Shown here: piece after piece, positions 21,765 through 32,378 of the stretch | Position numbering within the stretch: position 1 is the stretch's first letter | Layout of the letters: every line of letters starts with the position of its first letter | NCBI GenBank assembly: GCA_018136815.1 | Contig: CM030935.1 | Span: 3,093,999 to 3,157,998 of the forward strand | From: Isochrysis galbana | Taxonomy: Eukaryota; Haptophyta; Isochrysidales; Isochrysidaceae | Length of the DNA: 64,000 nt | Direction: 5' to 3' | The notes under the pieces: model-generated | The model's database searches: none | The model's input: the letters and a program-made list of their open reading frames with translations, nothing else | What the model was told of the DNA's origin: nothing | Made by a program: the position numbers and the translations under genes

Positions 21765-22340
21765 CCCAACATCGACCCGCGACTGGCGGCGCCACGAGGC
21801 CGTTCTTGTGCCCGCTCACCGAGTAGATGCCGCATCACACACCATATCGCGGCATGCCGCCCTCACAGCCACACTAATCGCGCCCGCCGCCCCCGCACAC
21901 CGCGTCGAAATCAGCCCTTTGCGGGCCCCGGTGATACGTCACGCCCCCAAGACGCACCGTGAGCGCCCAACTTCGACCCGCGACCGGCGGCGCCACGAGG
22001 CCGTTCTTGTGCCCGCTCACCGAGTAGATGCCGCATCGCGCACCATATCGCGGCATGCCGCCCTCGCACAGCCACGCCAATCGCGCCCGCCGCCNNNNNN
22101 NNNNNNNNNNNNNNNNNNNNNNNNNNNNNNNNNNNNNNNNNNNNNNNNNNNNNNNNNNNNNNNNNNNNNNNNNNNNNNNNNNNNNNNNNNNNNNCCCGCA
22201 CACCGCGTCGAAATCAGCCCTTTGCCCTTTGCGGGCGCCGGTGATGACGACGTCACGCCCCCAAGACGCACCGTGAGCGCCCAACTTCGACCCGCGACCG
22301 GCGGCGCCACGAGGCCGTTCTTGTGCCCGCTCGTTGCTCA
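21765..22340. repeat. roughly 200-bp satellite array interrupted by an assembly gap
   Basis: The unit contains CGACCCGCGACTGGCGGCGC, CCGTTCTTGTGCCCGCTCAC, CATATCGCGGCATGCCGCCC and AAATCAGCCCTTTGCGGG. Copies start near 21765 and 21961 (period 201 bp by the CCGTTCTTGT word at 21800 and 22001), with a third after the N-gap (22315). True array length is unknown because of the gap. Confidence 0.9.
22095..22194. other. assembly gap (100 N)
   Basis: Exactly 100 undetermined bases inside the satellite; 100 is a conventional placeholder, so the real size may differ greatly. Confidence 1.
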
Positions 22341-22412
22341 TGATAGTAGCCCGCCGGGCTAGTGGGAGTAGTGGTACTAACACGCTCAAATGTTTTATTA
22401 CTACTATTATCG
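22341..22412 (-). repeat. mini-repeat with CTGAGCGTTAGTAC...CTCCCACTAGCCCG
   Basis: Read in reverse: AATAATAAAACATTTGAGCGTGTTAGTACCACTACTCCCACTAGCCCG. Related copies lie at 32725-32780 and 55148-55215. Short, AT/GC-biphasic, with CCGGGCTA/TAGCCCGG ends in places; possibly a MITE. Confidence 0.5.
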
Positions 22413-22953
22413 TATAGCAGCGCTAGCCGGTTTTTGCAAGAGTTTTTCTTGAACTTGACACTTGAGGCGAGAAAGCGCTTTTGAGATGCAAAACTCGAAA
22501 CAGCGCCGTACATTTTTGCCCCTTCCGGCAACGTATGTGACGAGTCTACACGCGAGACGCACGCACGCGCGAAAGGGCGACACGATGTCATCGTCATTCT
22601 TCGTTGCGCTCAGCCACGATCGAACGGGAGGCTCTGCTTATTCATGATGCCGCCCACTGAACGCCCCCCCCGCCCCCCCCCCCAACCCACCCCGCATCCC
22701 CCCACAGTTACCCAACTCAACAGTGTGAGAGCCGAGGCCCACGACACTGTTGGCACTCAACGATTTCCCCTTGCCGATGCTCGCTCGCCGTTACGCGGGC
22801 CCCGTCCTTCGGGGGCCGTCTGCACGGTCCATTTCTAGACCTATAATGGTGCACTTGGAGTCCTACATGGAATGAGTGTAATCCTGAGCCTGAGAAACGG
22901 CGACTCGCGGGGCAGCGCTGTGTAATTAACGACAGTGAACGCTAAGGTCACGT
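22413..22953. other. 3' flank of the Pat1 gene
   Basis: No gene seen; includes a C-run block at 22664-22685. Presumed 3' UTR/intergenic for the minus-strand Pat1 gene. Confidence 0.35.
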
Positions 22954-25821
22954 CTAGCCCAAGGCCGCACGGAATTCGTCCAGTCTGTTACTGCAAGCAT
23001 CATTCAATGGCATCTCCTTCAGGCGTGCTCCTAGACTGCGCAGTATCGCCAAGTGCCCAGGATCCGCAGAGGGGACTATGGCATCCAAGAGATCCCAGAC
23101 CTAAGGCGGCAATGGTTCAAGCCATCTCAGCCATCAGAGGGATGGATCACCGCAAGTCCGCGATGCCACTCACTGGCTCCGCTCAGCAGATGTGGTGGTA
23201 GGTGAGATGTTAGGGGAGATAAGATCGAGTTGGCGCGCGGCGTACCTTGTCGCTGTCGACCGCAATCATGGCGACCACCTCGTAAAAACGCTGAGCGGCG
23301 GCAGCTGCAGCAGTCGACATGTTAGGGTGACAAAGCAGTCCGAGAACGAGTGCCTGCACTTCAGGCCTTTGCAGGCCCTCCCGCAGCACAGCCTGTGGTT
23401 GCTCGGCGACCTGCAGCAAGAGTGCCGACGCTTGCTCGACAGGAAGACTCCTCGGAGCAGAGGCGAGAGAGGCTGAGAAAGCCGGCACGTGAGAGGTTCG
23501 GAGTTGTGCGATTGCGCCGATGTTGCGCACGGCGGATCGAAGGACCGTCGCTACCATAGGCACTGGAAAGAGAGGCACTAGCTCGCTGACGAGCTTCTGC
23601 CCCTTGGTGCTGGTGAACAGTCCGTCAGAGACACCATCGCCGGCAATGAGGGCAGGCGTGAGCGGCGCGTTGGGATCGGCAGATGCCACCACGTCGGCAT
23701 CGTGCAAAAGCAAGAAGAGTCGATCAACAAGCTTCCTTCGATGATGTTGACCGGCAGGTGTATGCACCGCCGGAGAAGAGGCGTGCACGCGCAATTCAAT
23801 CAGACCGTCGCGCGCCGACGCGATTTGTCGCCGAAGAACCCACCTTGGCGCGGCCAGTGGAGCTCCGGGCACCGTGATGCCACCTGGGGCTGTCAGCCCG
23901 CCGGTGGGTGGCGTGCCCGGTTCTGCTTGGGAGGTCGGCATTTCAATCAGCGGCTTGGGTGCCCCCACGCGTGCCATGGGCGTGCGCACTGCAGCAGGGC
24001 CAGCCCCAAGCGAGGCAGAAATGTGGTCACTCGAGGCGGCGGCGCGGATAGTCGACGTTTTGACTTGAGGGACATTGAGCGCTAGCCGAGTTGCCTTTGA
24101 ACGTCCACCTTTCATAGTCCAGAAGTGGTGGTAGAAATCGTCAGCCACCTGGGAAGAGAGAATGGCTAGGTCAAACTGGGAAGGGGAAATGTTCGGAGCG
24201 AGAAAAGCTCATCTGGATTGCATCCTGAAGATTCAGTAGATCCGGCAAGTACAGTGATTCAGCACCGCACGGACTTCGCCGATGAAGACAGAGCTTAAGC
24301 TAGGGCATTAATCGCGCTGGAGACGGCGACGAGGAGCCACGTCGGGCATATCAAATGGAGAAGTTGTCTTACCGGATCGTTCATCTGGACCTGCATCGCT
24401 TGATGCCGGATGATGAGCTGAAGCTCCTGCCCTGTCATCCGCTTCGAAACGCGCATGTTGCTGATATCAATGTCCTCAGGCGCTACACAAGTCCAAAACG
24501 TGGGAAGGTAACGTCACCAAGGGAACCCCCTTAGGGGCCGGACACAACTCGTGCTGCGTGTGCGTCGCTCCGGTCATCATGGATGGCAATCACCTCGCCG
24601 AAAATTCTGCTGGCCTGCCGCGTTTGCTTGTCGCAGCATGTTCATCTGAACCTGAGTCCGCTGGTGCTCAGCCATCATCTGAGCGAGCAGGGCTTGCTGT
24701 TGCGCAATAGGCAGATGAGCGACCTGGGACATCGCCTGTCTAATGTGAGGCGGCAGTTGTGGCATAGCGGGATACACAGGCATTCCCACTGGTGGAGGTG
24801 GTTGCATTGGAGGCGGAGGAGGCGGCTGGCCGCGTCCATGGATGGGCGCGCCCTGCCCTTGTGGGGCTGCTGCGTGCGACGGCATTGGTGGCAGCGGTGG
24901 TTGATGCGACGGAAGCGAGGTCGATAGCTGTGGTCCAGCTGGTCCAATGGGAGGAGAGTCAACAGGAGCCACAGGGCGAGCACCCGGGACGGAGGCTTGC
25001 GACGGAGGAAGAGATGCCGAAAGAAGGTTGCCGTGGAGACTGAAAGGTTGCGCTACATCGCCCGCAGCTGATGCCACGGTCCTCGGCGCCGTGGGCATTG
25101 CCACCACTTCCACATCCAAGACGCTGGACCAAGGCGCACGAGGAGGTGACGGAACGGTCATGGATCAGGCAAGGCGGGGGATAAGAGTCACAGCAGAAGG
25201 CAGTCGCGAAGGGACCAATCTGGAAGCAGCGCCACACCTTCCACCGAGTGGGATCCCCTGAAGACTCGCACACGCGCTCTGGGCGACCACCGGATTTTGG
25301 TAGCTCAGCATAGCAGTACTGCTCATCGAGCCAGGACGCAGCTCAAAGGAAGAGAGAGGCCCGAAGTGTGAGAGCAGCTGGCGCGCTTGCTCCTCACTCA
25401 ACGTCGGAGGCAACCCCGAGACACGCAAGCCGACGGCCTGCCCAGCTGGTGCTGTCGGCGCCTGGCGTGGGGGGCTCGAGATGTCCAGCATATCACGCAG
25501 CGAAGCGTCCAGATCGAGCTCGTAGGAGGAATTGTGCGTGAGCTCCGGCATTGCGCTGCCACTCAGCTCACTGCCATTGTGTTCAAGCGCGCCGAGGTCG
25601 TCATCTGCAGCGCCATTGAGATCGAAGAAGCCGCCGCCACCTTGACGTTCCGCCAGGAACTTCTCGTGCAGCTGCGCCAGCCGGTCAGAGTCCTGCGCCC
25701 AGTCGCCGCCAGTCGGCACATCGTCGCCAAACGTGTCGTCGTTGAACTCGTCGTGACCGTCGCCGCCGGGCTCCTCGATAGACTCGTCGAGTCCATAGTC
25801 GGGCGTGATGAGCTCGTCCAT
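22954..25821 (-). CDS. Pat1-family mRNA decapping activator with an RRM
   Basis: Five exons: 25821-25238, 25123-24594, 24482-24373, 24148-23246 and 23100-22954, all GT-AG, giving about 757 residues. N-terminal Pat1 motif EFNDDTFG at residues 25-32, then HEKFLAER. An RRM follows at about 125-203 (LRVSGLPPTLSEEQARQLL, then LQGIPLGG|SVLDVEVV across intron 1). Next is a Pro/Gln-rich middle. KRMTGQELQLIIRHQ and DPVADDFYHHFW are the conserved Pat1 core. The helical C-terminus has STKGQKLVSELVPLFP, the family's KGxxL..R.LP motif. Pat1 proteins bind Dcp1/2 and Lsm1-7 in P-bodies and drive deadenylated mRNA decay. An RRM is not part of the usual family layout. Splicing at intron 1 both removes an in-frame TGA and completes RRM strand 4. 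Confidence 0.85.
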
Positions 25822-25849
25822 CTGGCCCTCGGCCTGTGCGCCCCCCCCC

Positions 25850-25850
25850 G

Positions 25851-25911
<61 letters not shown>

Positions 25912-26009
25912 CTCCCTCGCCCTGCCTCTCTCCCTCCCTCCAACTCTCCCTTTCTCTCTCTCTCTCCCTCTCTCGTCGTCTCTCACGGTCCCCCGGTCTC
26001 GAGGCTTGC

Positions 26010-26038
<29 letters not shown>
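25850..26038. repeat. (TC)n tract and G-run upstream of Pat1
   Basis: (TC)n at 25855-25907, impure CT repeats to 25983, and a G-run of about 29 at 26010-26038. In the Pat1 sense strand this is a GA-rich leader. CTCCTCTAGAGG at about 26179-26190 resembles the promoter words of other genes here. The rest of 26039-26675 shows no supportable gene. Confidence 0.8.
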
Positions 26039-26040
<2 letters not shown>

Positions 26041-26675
26041 CGACTCGGCGCGCGCCCGCGCAATGGGGTGGGATAAGGCGAGGGGGCGAGGGACGGGGGG
26101 AGGGGGGGGGAGAAGGGGCCGAGCCCAGAGATGGTTTTCTTTTCCCTTTGGTGTGTACTCTATCTACAAGTTGCACATACTCCTCTAGAGGCATGAGCTT
26201 CTTGGATCGGCCCCATTTCAATTAGGCACTATACAATCTTACCCTTTGGTTTCTAGAAGGTGCTCAAACTGCATGAAAGCCTCCTCATGTAGAGAGCTCG
26301 GCCGACATGTGCTTAATTTTTCAGTTGAAGCTCGTTGTGACTCGCAATGTATTTTTTTGCATATGTGTGTGCGACATCGCGAGCCTCGTGCATCAGCCCC
26401 GACATCGAGAACGGGCTCTGAGTCACCCAACGCGCTTTGACACCCAACATCCACACGAGCTGCAAGCCTCCAAAGCTGCACACATCCCCTCTTCTTGCTT
26501 CCTGCGCACTCCCTCCTTCTTGAGATTGCCACAAGTATCACAACAAAGGAACAAAGGAACCCATTCCCAGGGCACGGAACATGTTGACAAGAGCACACTA
26601 GGTGGCATGCCTCAAGTGATGCGCGGCGAGCTCGCTCTCGCTCTCGGAGATCGTCGGCCTTGTCGCGCGCCTGCA

Positions 26676-27290
26676 CAGTGTAGTTTGGGCCGGGCCAGAG
26701 TTTCGTTTGAGACCCACCCAAATTTTGTTTCGATATTTCGCTTCCCTTGACCCAAATTTTGCAGCTTATTTCGACTGAAATTCGACCTTACACTTTAATT
26801 CGATCGAAATATCGACATTTTACATTTTGCTCTTCGGCGTGCCAGGCGAGGCGTATTATTAAGTGCTAAGTGCACGAGGCATAGAAATGATAGAAATTTT
26901 CTAGAAATGGCAGCATCACATTGTACATCACACAGCTCTACAAGTCAAACCTGAGAGCCCACATGACACATATATGTGACCACAGCCCCACACATCACAC
27001 ATCTCACATCTCGTCGCAACCCGCACGATCGAGCTCAAATCAGCATCAACCCACGATCCTCTTGTTGTACCGACTCATCAAAGACACTTGCAGATGATCG
27101 GACAATGCACTAGCTTGCATCTCACCATACATGACACGAAGCAAAGAGAAAACACGTTCACACGAGGCAGACTTCGGAGTAATAGCAAAAGCTACACGCG
27201 CTGCCTCCGCCCACGCCGGAAAAGACTCGCCGTTGGCGCGCCGGGAGAGAGGGAGAGTGAGAATGAGAGCTTCTTAGGTCCGAGGTAGAC
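26676..27290 (-). mobile_element. hAT-superfamily DNA transposon, 3' remnant
   Basis: On the minus strand, about 27290-27046 encodes the hAT dimerisation domain: FPAWAEAARVAFAITPKSAS, then CERVFSLLRVMYGEMQASAL and SDHLQVSLMSRYNKR, ending at TGA (27048-27046). Downstream, the element edge at 26676 reads CAGTGTAGTTTGGGCCGGGCC, a typical hAT terminal inverted repeat. The zinc-finger and catalytic portions are missing, a stop lies just upstream of the retained segment, and the opposite TIR was not found, so this is a 5'-truncated dead copy. The 8 bp outside the TIR are CGCCTGCA; no matching duplication is seen. Confidence 0.8.
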
Positions 27291-27419
27291 ACGGGAGACT
27301 ACAACGAGTAAACTCAAAAAGTCTGAGGACACAGAGCCACACAAACTAAACCAAACGGGGCAACGGGGCGAAAACTAACCACACCTGGACGGACGGCCAG
27401 GCGTCGGCACCAGGGCGAC

Positions 27420-27830
27420 TCAGAAACGCGCAGACATGCGACAGAGGGGGTCCGACACAACGAGGGCGGACCTCGCTGGGGAGCTATGACCGATAGACGA
27501 GAGAAGACAACAGACGGTCATGGAACATTTGATGACATCGAGAGAAAGTAAGAGAAGAGGCGGAATACCAATCGACGAGACCTTGAGGCTTAAAATAACC
27601 CACAGGTTATAAGTAAAAGCCTGCCATCGTATGGAATACGACAAATTGTTGCGCACCTCAACAAATTGGAGGGCGTAGACCTCGAGCCTCGAGCCCGACT
27701 TCTTATCTAAAAGCGCGCAGTCGGCCTCGTCATCCGAGGGAAGCCCCTGGCGCTCCAGGTCGTCGTCGTCCACACTGGCCACTATGACACCTCCCACTCC
27801 CACCTCGACCTCCTTGTCCTCCGTGCTCAT
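27420..27830 (-). CDS. hypothetical protein with acidic N-terminus and membrane segment
   Basis: 136 residues from the ATG of MSTEDKEVEVGVGG. An acidic N-terminal region (ASVDDDDLERQG) precedes a hydrophobic stretch (LWVILSLKVSSIGIPPLLLL). Potential donors (GAG|GTCTAC and GAG|GTGCGC) fall inside, so the 3' part may be intron rather than coding. It diverges from deoxyhypusine hydroxylase. No family recognised. Confidence 0.3.
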   Translation of the reverse strand: MSTEDKEVEVGVGGVIVASVDDDDLERQGLPSDDEADCALLDKKSGSRLEVYALQFVEVRNNLSYSIRWQAFTYNLWVILSLKVSSIGIPPLLLLSLDVIKCSMTVCCLLSSIGHSSPARSALVVSDPLCRMSARF

Positions 27831-28325
27831 GGTTCTTGCCGCGCGCCAGGGGGGCGCGGAAGGGGAACAGGGCGGGGGGGGGGGAGGGGGGCTCGGGGAG
27901 GGGGGGGGGCGGGGGGCTTCGGGCTTCGGCTTCGGGGGAAAATACCGATTGCCGATTGGCAAGCTTTCCCTCATCGCAGCGCTTATCCCTCTTACACAGG
28001 CGTTATCCCTTGGTTGGGCACCTGCAGAAAATGACGGATCCGAAGCGCCAAAATTGGCGCTTCAAGCAGGCAGTAAAGAGTTAACCCGAGTGAACGTGCT
28101 TCCTGGTCAAGTTCGACTATTTTAAGGGTGACTGGTAACTTGTACCCTAAGAGAGAGAGTGCACACACGTAGAACGTGAACCAAAGGCGACGGACGAGCA
28201 GCAGATAGAGAGCCGTTCTTAATTCTTCCCCAGTTGGGTCAAGAGAAAACGAGAAGCTTCTTTGGGGGCGGCGGAATCGTGTCCGTCTGCTGCACGCGCG
28301 TGCGTGCGGCTGCGTCGCCGAAGGG
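27831..28325. promoter_or_regulatory. 5' region of deoxyhypusine hydroxylase
   Basis: G-rich at 27866-27915, then mixed sequence. Presumed divergent promoter for the hypothetical minus ORF and the plus hydroxylase gene. Minus ORF 28459-27992 is probably a shadow. No clear core element. Confidence 0.3.
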
Positions 28326-29222
28326 ATGGGCGAGACGCGGGCGTCGCCGACGGCGGAGACGCGTGCGAGCTGCTGCGAGAAGTACCGCAGGATCTTTGAG
28401 CTACGCAACCGCACACAGGACGATGCCGTCGCTGCCCTCATCGAGCTCTTCCACAGCACGGCATCGGTGTTGCTCCGGCATGAGGCAGTCTATGCGCTCG
28501 GGCAGATGCAGCGCAGTGAGGCGGTGCCCTTCCTCACCAGCGTCCTTGAGGACGGTGATGAGCACCCGATCACTCGGCATGAGGCCGGAGAGGCACTTGG
28601 CGCCATTGAAGCCCCAGAGAGCCTCGAGATACTGAGGCGCCATGCTGCTGATGCGGCATCCGAGGTGTCAGACACATGTGGGCTTGCACTGGATTTGCTG
28701 AAGTATAAGATCTCCAAGGGTACCTGCGGCTGCGAAAGGCGGCCTCAGGAAGCTCTTCGGCTCGAGGGGGGCGAGGTCGCAGAGAAGACAGCTCCCTACT
28801 CATACGTCACCCCGGCACCTGCGGCACAGCCTGCTCCAGTGCCGGTTCTTCGATCACAACTATTGGACGAATCACTCCCTCTGTTCGATCGCTATCGAGC
28901 GCTATTCGCGCTCCGAGACGCGGTCCCTGAAGAAGGAGAGGATGCGGTGCTCGCTCTATGTGCGGCGTTTGAAGATGGAAACGCACTTCTCAAGCATGAG
29001 GTAGCCTTTGTCCTTGGGCAGCTGGAGCATGTTGCATCAGTCCCGGCTCTTAGTGCAGCGGTTCGCAGTGAGGAGGAGCACCCGATGGTTCGGCACGAGG
29101 CTGCGGAGGCGCTTGGCGCGATCGGAACGGCAGAGGCCACCTCCGTATTGCGAGACCATGTGTCCCATCCTGAGGATATTCTGAGGGAGAGCTGCTGGGT
29201 TGCGCTCCAATGGGTAGAATAA
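28326..29222 (+). CDS. DOHH: deoxyhypusine hydroxylase (HEAT-like di-iron enzyme)
   Basis: Intronless, 298 residues, usual family length. Two halves of HEAT-like repeats each carry a pair of His-Glu iron ligands: LLRHE (H52-E53), ITRHE (H85-E86), LLKHE (H224-E225) and MVRHE (H257-E258), each followed by A.ALG or AFVLGQ. This is the diagnostic four-HE pattern. The enzyme hydroxylates deoxyhypusine on eIF5A in the cytosol, completing hypusine synthesis. A Pro/Ala linker (about 158-172) joins the halves. The start ATG is the first in frame (MGETRASPTAE); the minus frames beneath are shadows. Confidence 0.95.
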   Translation: MGETRASPTAETRASCCEKYRRIFELRNRTQDDAVAALIELFHSTASVLLRHEAVYALGQMQRSEAVPFLTSVLEDGDEHPITRHEAGEALGAIEAPESLEILRRHAADAASEVSDTCGLALDLLKYKISKGTCGCERRPQEALRLEGGEVAEKTAPYSYVTPAPAAQPAPVPVLRSQLLDESLPLFDRYRALFALRDAVPEEGEDAVLALCAAFEDGNALLKHEVAFVLGQLEHVASVPALSAAVRSEEEHPMVRHEAAEALGAIGTAEATSVLRDHVSHPEDILRESCWVALQWVE

Positions 29223-29509
29223 ATCATGAAGGCAAAGAGAGTTGACAACAAATAAAAATGGTATCTGCCGCAATGCTGTCCGTTAGATGCAAAAAATGAC
29301 AACGACAATGCGTTTGATCGCAGGTGCTCTCTTAAATCTATGCCGACGAAAATCGGACTTGGGGCCGTTGATGGCGGCGGTTGCATATCGTGTGACCCCC
29401 CTCGGGCCTCTGAGGGAGGGTGCTTGCCACCGGCTATCGCGACGCCGCCGGGGAACGCACTAATCATAGCCCGGGCACTCACTCTTTTCACCACTATTTT
29501 AACTAATCT
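29223..29509. other. 3' flank of DOHH
   Basis: No gene seen. Confidence 0.4.
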
Positions 29510-29790
29510 TATGATTGGTCGCCGTAGAGGGGGGCCTCGCGCCCCGCCCCTACTCTCTCGATTCCCCTCATGGAGGGCGAGAACCATCCACCCCCCTGCG
29601 CTGCCTCTTGGCATGCGGAGGGGACTCATCCAAGCTGCCAAGCTGCCCGGACTCTCCCAAAGAGCTGGGCTTGGATCGCATTCCCTGGCCCACACTGGCC
29701 AGCTTGTCGCTCTAACCAACCCCTCCTCACCTAGATCCCCTGGATGAGGAGCTCCCAACCAGCCAACCAGCTCCAAGCGACCTTTTGGCT
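29510..29790 (+). repeat. diverged copy of the short retroelement-like family (5' half)
   Basis: GGGGGGCCTCGCGCCCC, then CCTCATGGAGGGCGAGAACC and CTCTTGGCATGCGGAGGG follow the order of the 5' half of the better copies (hairpin block, then TGGCATGC block). Ends unclear; the 3' half is not evident. Confidence 0.45.
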
Positions 29791-31065
29791 TGACGGATCG
29801 AGCAGCATGACCACTGGCTCGATATGCGAGGAGACGGAAGGGAATGGATGGCGGGAGGCGCGGTGGGAGCGGCGGAGAGTGATGGAATGGCGAGCTACCA
29901 GACGATTCTAGTGTAAGCGCAGACTCAACGCGAGGGAGTGTGATGCGCAGCCACTTTTAGAGAGGAGGGCCCAAACTTCTGGCAAGTTGGGCCAGCCACC
30001 CAAACTTGCAGAACAAGCTGTACAAGTATTGGCCTGGGCCTAGTCCGGAGAAGAAGCTGCAGCCAACCGAAACGAAGCCACAACGAAGAGTCCCGAAGTA
30101 AACGGCGAACGGCGATCACCCTCAAGAAACAATGCCCATCCTAAAGTTAAAAGACACACAAGCCATCGGATCCGTCTAGAGTATTGTGGAAATACTCTAG
30201 ATCCGACACGGATGCGACAAAGGGGGGGGGGGGTCGGGGTCCTAAGGTCCTAATGGACCCCCGGATATGTGCTTGTTGGGTGTGTTGGGAACTTTCTACT
30301 GAAAAAATTCCTCAAATTTCCTAACTCTGCGATGGTATTTTTTACTCCTAATACAAAACACAAACCCCTGTTGGATTGCCACCCTATCGATACTATCGAT
30401 GGCGGCCGTCGTTGTTTGATGTTTGATTGTTGATTGTGATTGTGATTGCTTGCTTGCCGTTGCCGCCTGGGGGCGAGGGGGAGGGGGGGGGGAACGTATA
30501 AAACCCACCATTTTCTTCAGGAATTTTTCGTGGCGGTAGGTAGGTGAGCCCCCCAAGAGTTTTTTCTTGGGCTTTGGAGAACGGTGAACTGTCAAAAAAT
30601 GCCGCCCCCCCCACGTAAGTAGTTATAAATCACTGTTTGACCGCCCTGTAGCTGTACCAATAACAGTAAATGAATTAAAAGATCAAAGATCGCTGCTGAA
30701 GCCGGCGCTCAACCATGCGAAACAACGAAGCACCCCGTGGCTGCGCCGCGAACACACCCGAGTAAGGGCGCGCGACATTGAACTCCCGTCAACGACGACG
30801 TATTCACCTCCGCTCTACAAAAGTGAACGCGCGCATTTTTTACTTCCTACTTGTACTCATACAATTGTACACGAACCTGCGACCGATTTCGTAAACAAAC
30901 GAAAAGAGGTTGTCTATTCCTACGACGACCGCCTCAACAAGTCGTGTCTCGTGTCCCAAAATCACACTATTGTACTACGTCCCCCCCCCCCCCCCCCCCC
31001 CCGGATCGCACTTCCGGAGCAGCCCCCGTCCCCCGCTCGATACGTAAAGTATCTTTCTTCAGAAA
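29791..31065. other. intergenic with a shared AT-rich segment
   Basis: 30285-30370 (CTTTCTACTGAAAAAATTCCTCAAATTTCC...) resembles 53262-53350 (CTTTCTACCGAATAAATTCCTCAAATTTCC...), an old dispersed repeat. G-run at 30221-30234 and C-run at 30980-31002. No gene found. Confidence 0.4.
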
Positions 31066-31113
31066 ATGTTAACTTCGAAAACGGCCTTTTATAACCTGTG
31101 GCCCTGTGCCCCC

Positions 31114-31947
31114 ATGTCGTCGGTGTTGGCACTCTTCGGTCTCATCCGCAGCGACGCGGCGCTGCGGGTTACGGTGGAGTCGTTGCGGCTGCTGCAAGCG
31201 GACGTGGTGGCTGTGCATGCTTACTGTTACCCGCCCTACTGCCACCTCAACTACACGAGAGCTGCGCTCGCTGCGGTCGAGTGGCAGGACGCCTCAATCG
31301 AGACAGAGCAGCCGCCAAAACCACGAATACCGGTAGCATGTTTGAAATCTCAGCAGGATACAAAAGCGACGCCGTACATTCACTACGCCTACGCGTTACG
31401 CAGCTGCCTCGCCGCCCTCGGGATGCTGCGCGCACGCATCGAGAGCGCTGCGCTCGTTGCAGTTGCACGGATTGACGTGATATTCTTGCCTCCGACGCCG
31501 CACTTGAATAGCTGGTTGGACGTGCTTCAACGAGCCCAGTTGGTCGTTCCCGACTGGGAGAATTGGACTGGCGTTAATGATCGCTTCGTTGTTGGGCGCG
31601 GGCGTGATGTGCTGGCGTTTGTCCGTGAGCGACATCGAATACTCCTGAATCAAACAGGCAGTACTTGCTACATGGCAGAAATTCTCGCATGCTTGGCGAC
31701 TATCAACCTCAATTTGACCACAGCCTTCGATCCAAATGTGCGCTTCAAGCGAATCAGACAGGACCTCCGCTCGACCACTGTAGATGACGCAGTCATGAAT
31801 CCAGAACATAAGATACAAGGTTGGCAAAGACGTCACAATCTCGGGTGCCAACAGTTGGCGTGCTCTGCGAAGAGCGAGGTACAATCATATGGCTATCCTA
31901 TCCGCCTCTGCCACCGTGTTCCTGGACGCGAACAAGCAGTTATTTGA
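31114..31947 (+). CDS. glycosyltransferase-like protein
   Basis: About 277 residues from the ATG at 31114 (MSSVLALFGLIRSDAALRVT); an in-frame ATG at 31066 is less natural. The N-terminal strand-loop (ALFGLIRSD..) resembles the nucleotide-binding start of a group of glycosyltransferase-like proteins in plants, algae and their viruses. A later VARIDVIFLPPTP is followed by VVPDWENWTGVNDRFVVG, the family's conserved P....G.NDRF.G block. MAEILACL then FKRIRQD come near the end, as in the family's R-x-R-x-D tail. Substrate unknown; no signal peptide is evident. The last 30 residues are doubtful: a donor at 31888 (GAG|GTACAA) and an acceptor at about 31979 (TTTTTTGTGCAG) could splice to a short further exon. 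Confidence 0.55.
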   Translation: MSSVLALFGLIRSDAALRVTVESLRLLQADVVAVHAYCYPPYCHLNYTRAALAAVEWQDASIETEQPPKPRIPVACLKSQQDTKATPYIHYAYALRSCLAALGMLRARIESAALVAVARIDVIFLPPTPHLNSWLDVLQRAQLVVPDWENWTGVNDRFVVGRGRDVLAFVRERHRILLNQTGSTCYMAEILACLATINLNLTTAFDPNVRFKRIRQDLRSTTVDDAVMNPEHKIQGWQRRHNLGCQQLACSAKSEVQSYGYPIRLCHRVPGREQAVI

Positions 31948-32378
31948 GCTCGCTGGCGACGAAGGTAATTTTTTGTGCAGGCTGATTGGAAACTCATCAC
32001 GTGGCATATGGGAAACATGGCGTTTGCCTTATTTGAAGCTTGAAGAAGTGTACCTCATGCCATATGGGTTATTCCGTCTTTCATCTCAGAACTCATATGG
32101 GGAATTAGTGCTTCGGTCTGCATGCATGCGCCAGAGATATGTAGATTATCGTGGTCGCTGTTCAATGAGCGTACGATCACATCAGCCCCCTCTCCCCCGA
32201 AGCCCACCCTCCCACCCCGAAAAAAGGAAAGGGAAGGGGAGAAGGAGAAGGTGACCTGACCTCCCGTTCCATCGATTGTCCCCCATTCACCCCTTTGTGA
32301 TTTCCATCGATGGTGCATGTGTGCGTGTGTGTAGGAGGACGGGGGGGGGTTCTCGCTCCGGCCACGCGCTACGGCGAC

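Noticed and set aside
21100-21819. 239-codon minus frame and 237-codon plus frame in the same DNA
   Set aside because: GC-rich DNA open on both strands, no domain in either; only the short ERGIC-like segment is kept, as a relic.
26239-26721. 160-codon minus frame ending FEHLLETKG
   Set aside because: It crosses the hAT terminal repeat at 26676 and shows no domain; likely chance-open.
31889-32254. Second exon of the glycosyltransferase-like gene
   Set aside because: The needed intron would be 18-20 bp or would give an immediate stop; not supportable without RNA.
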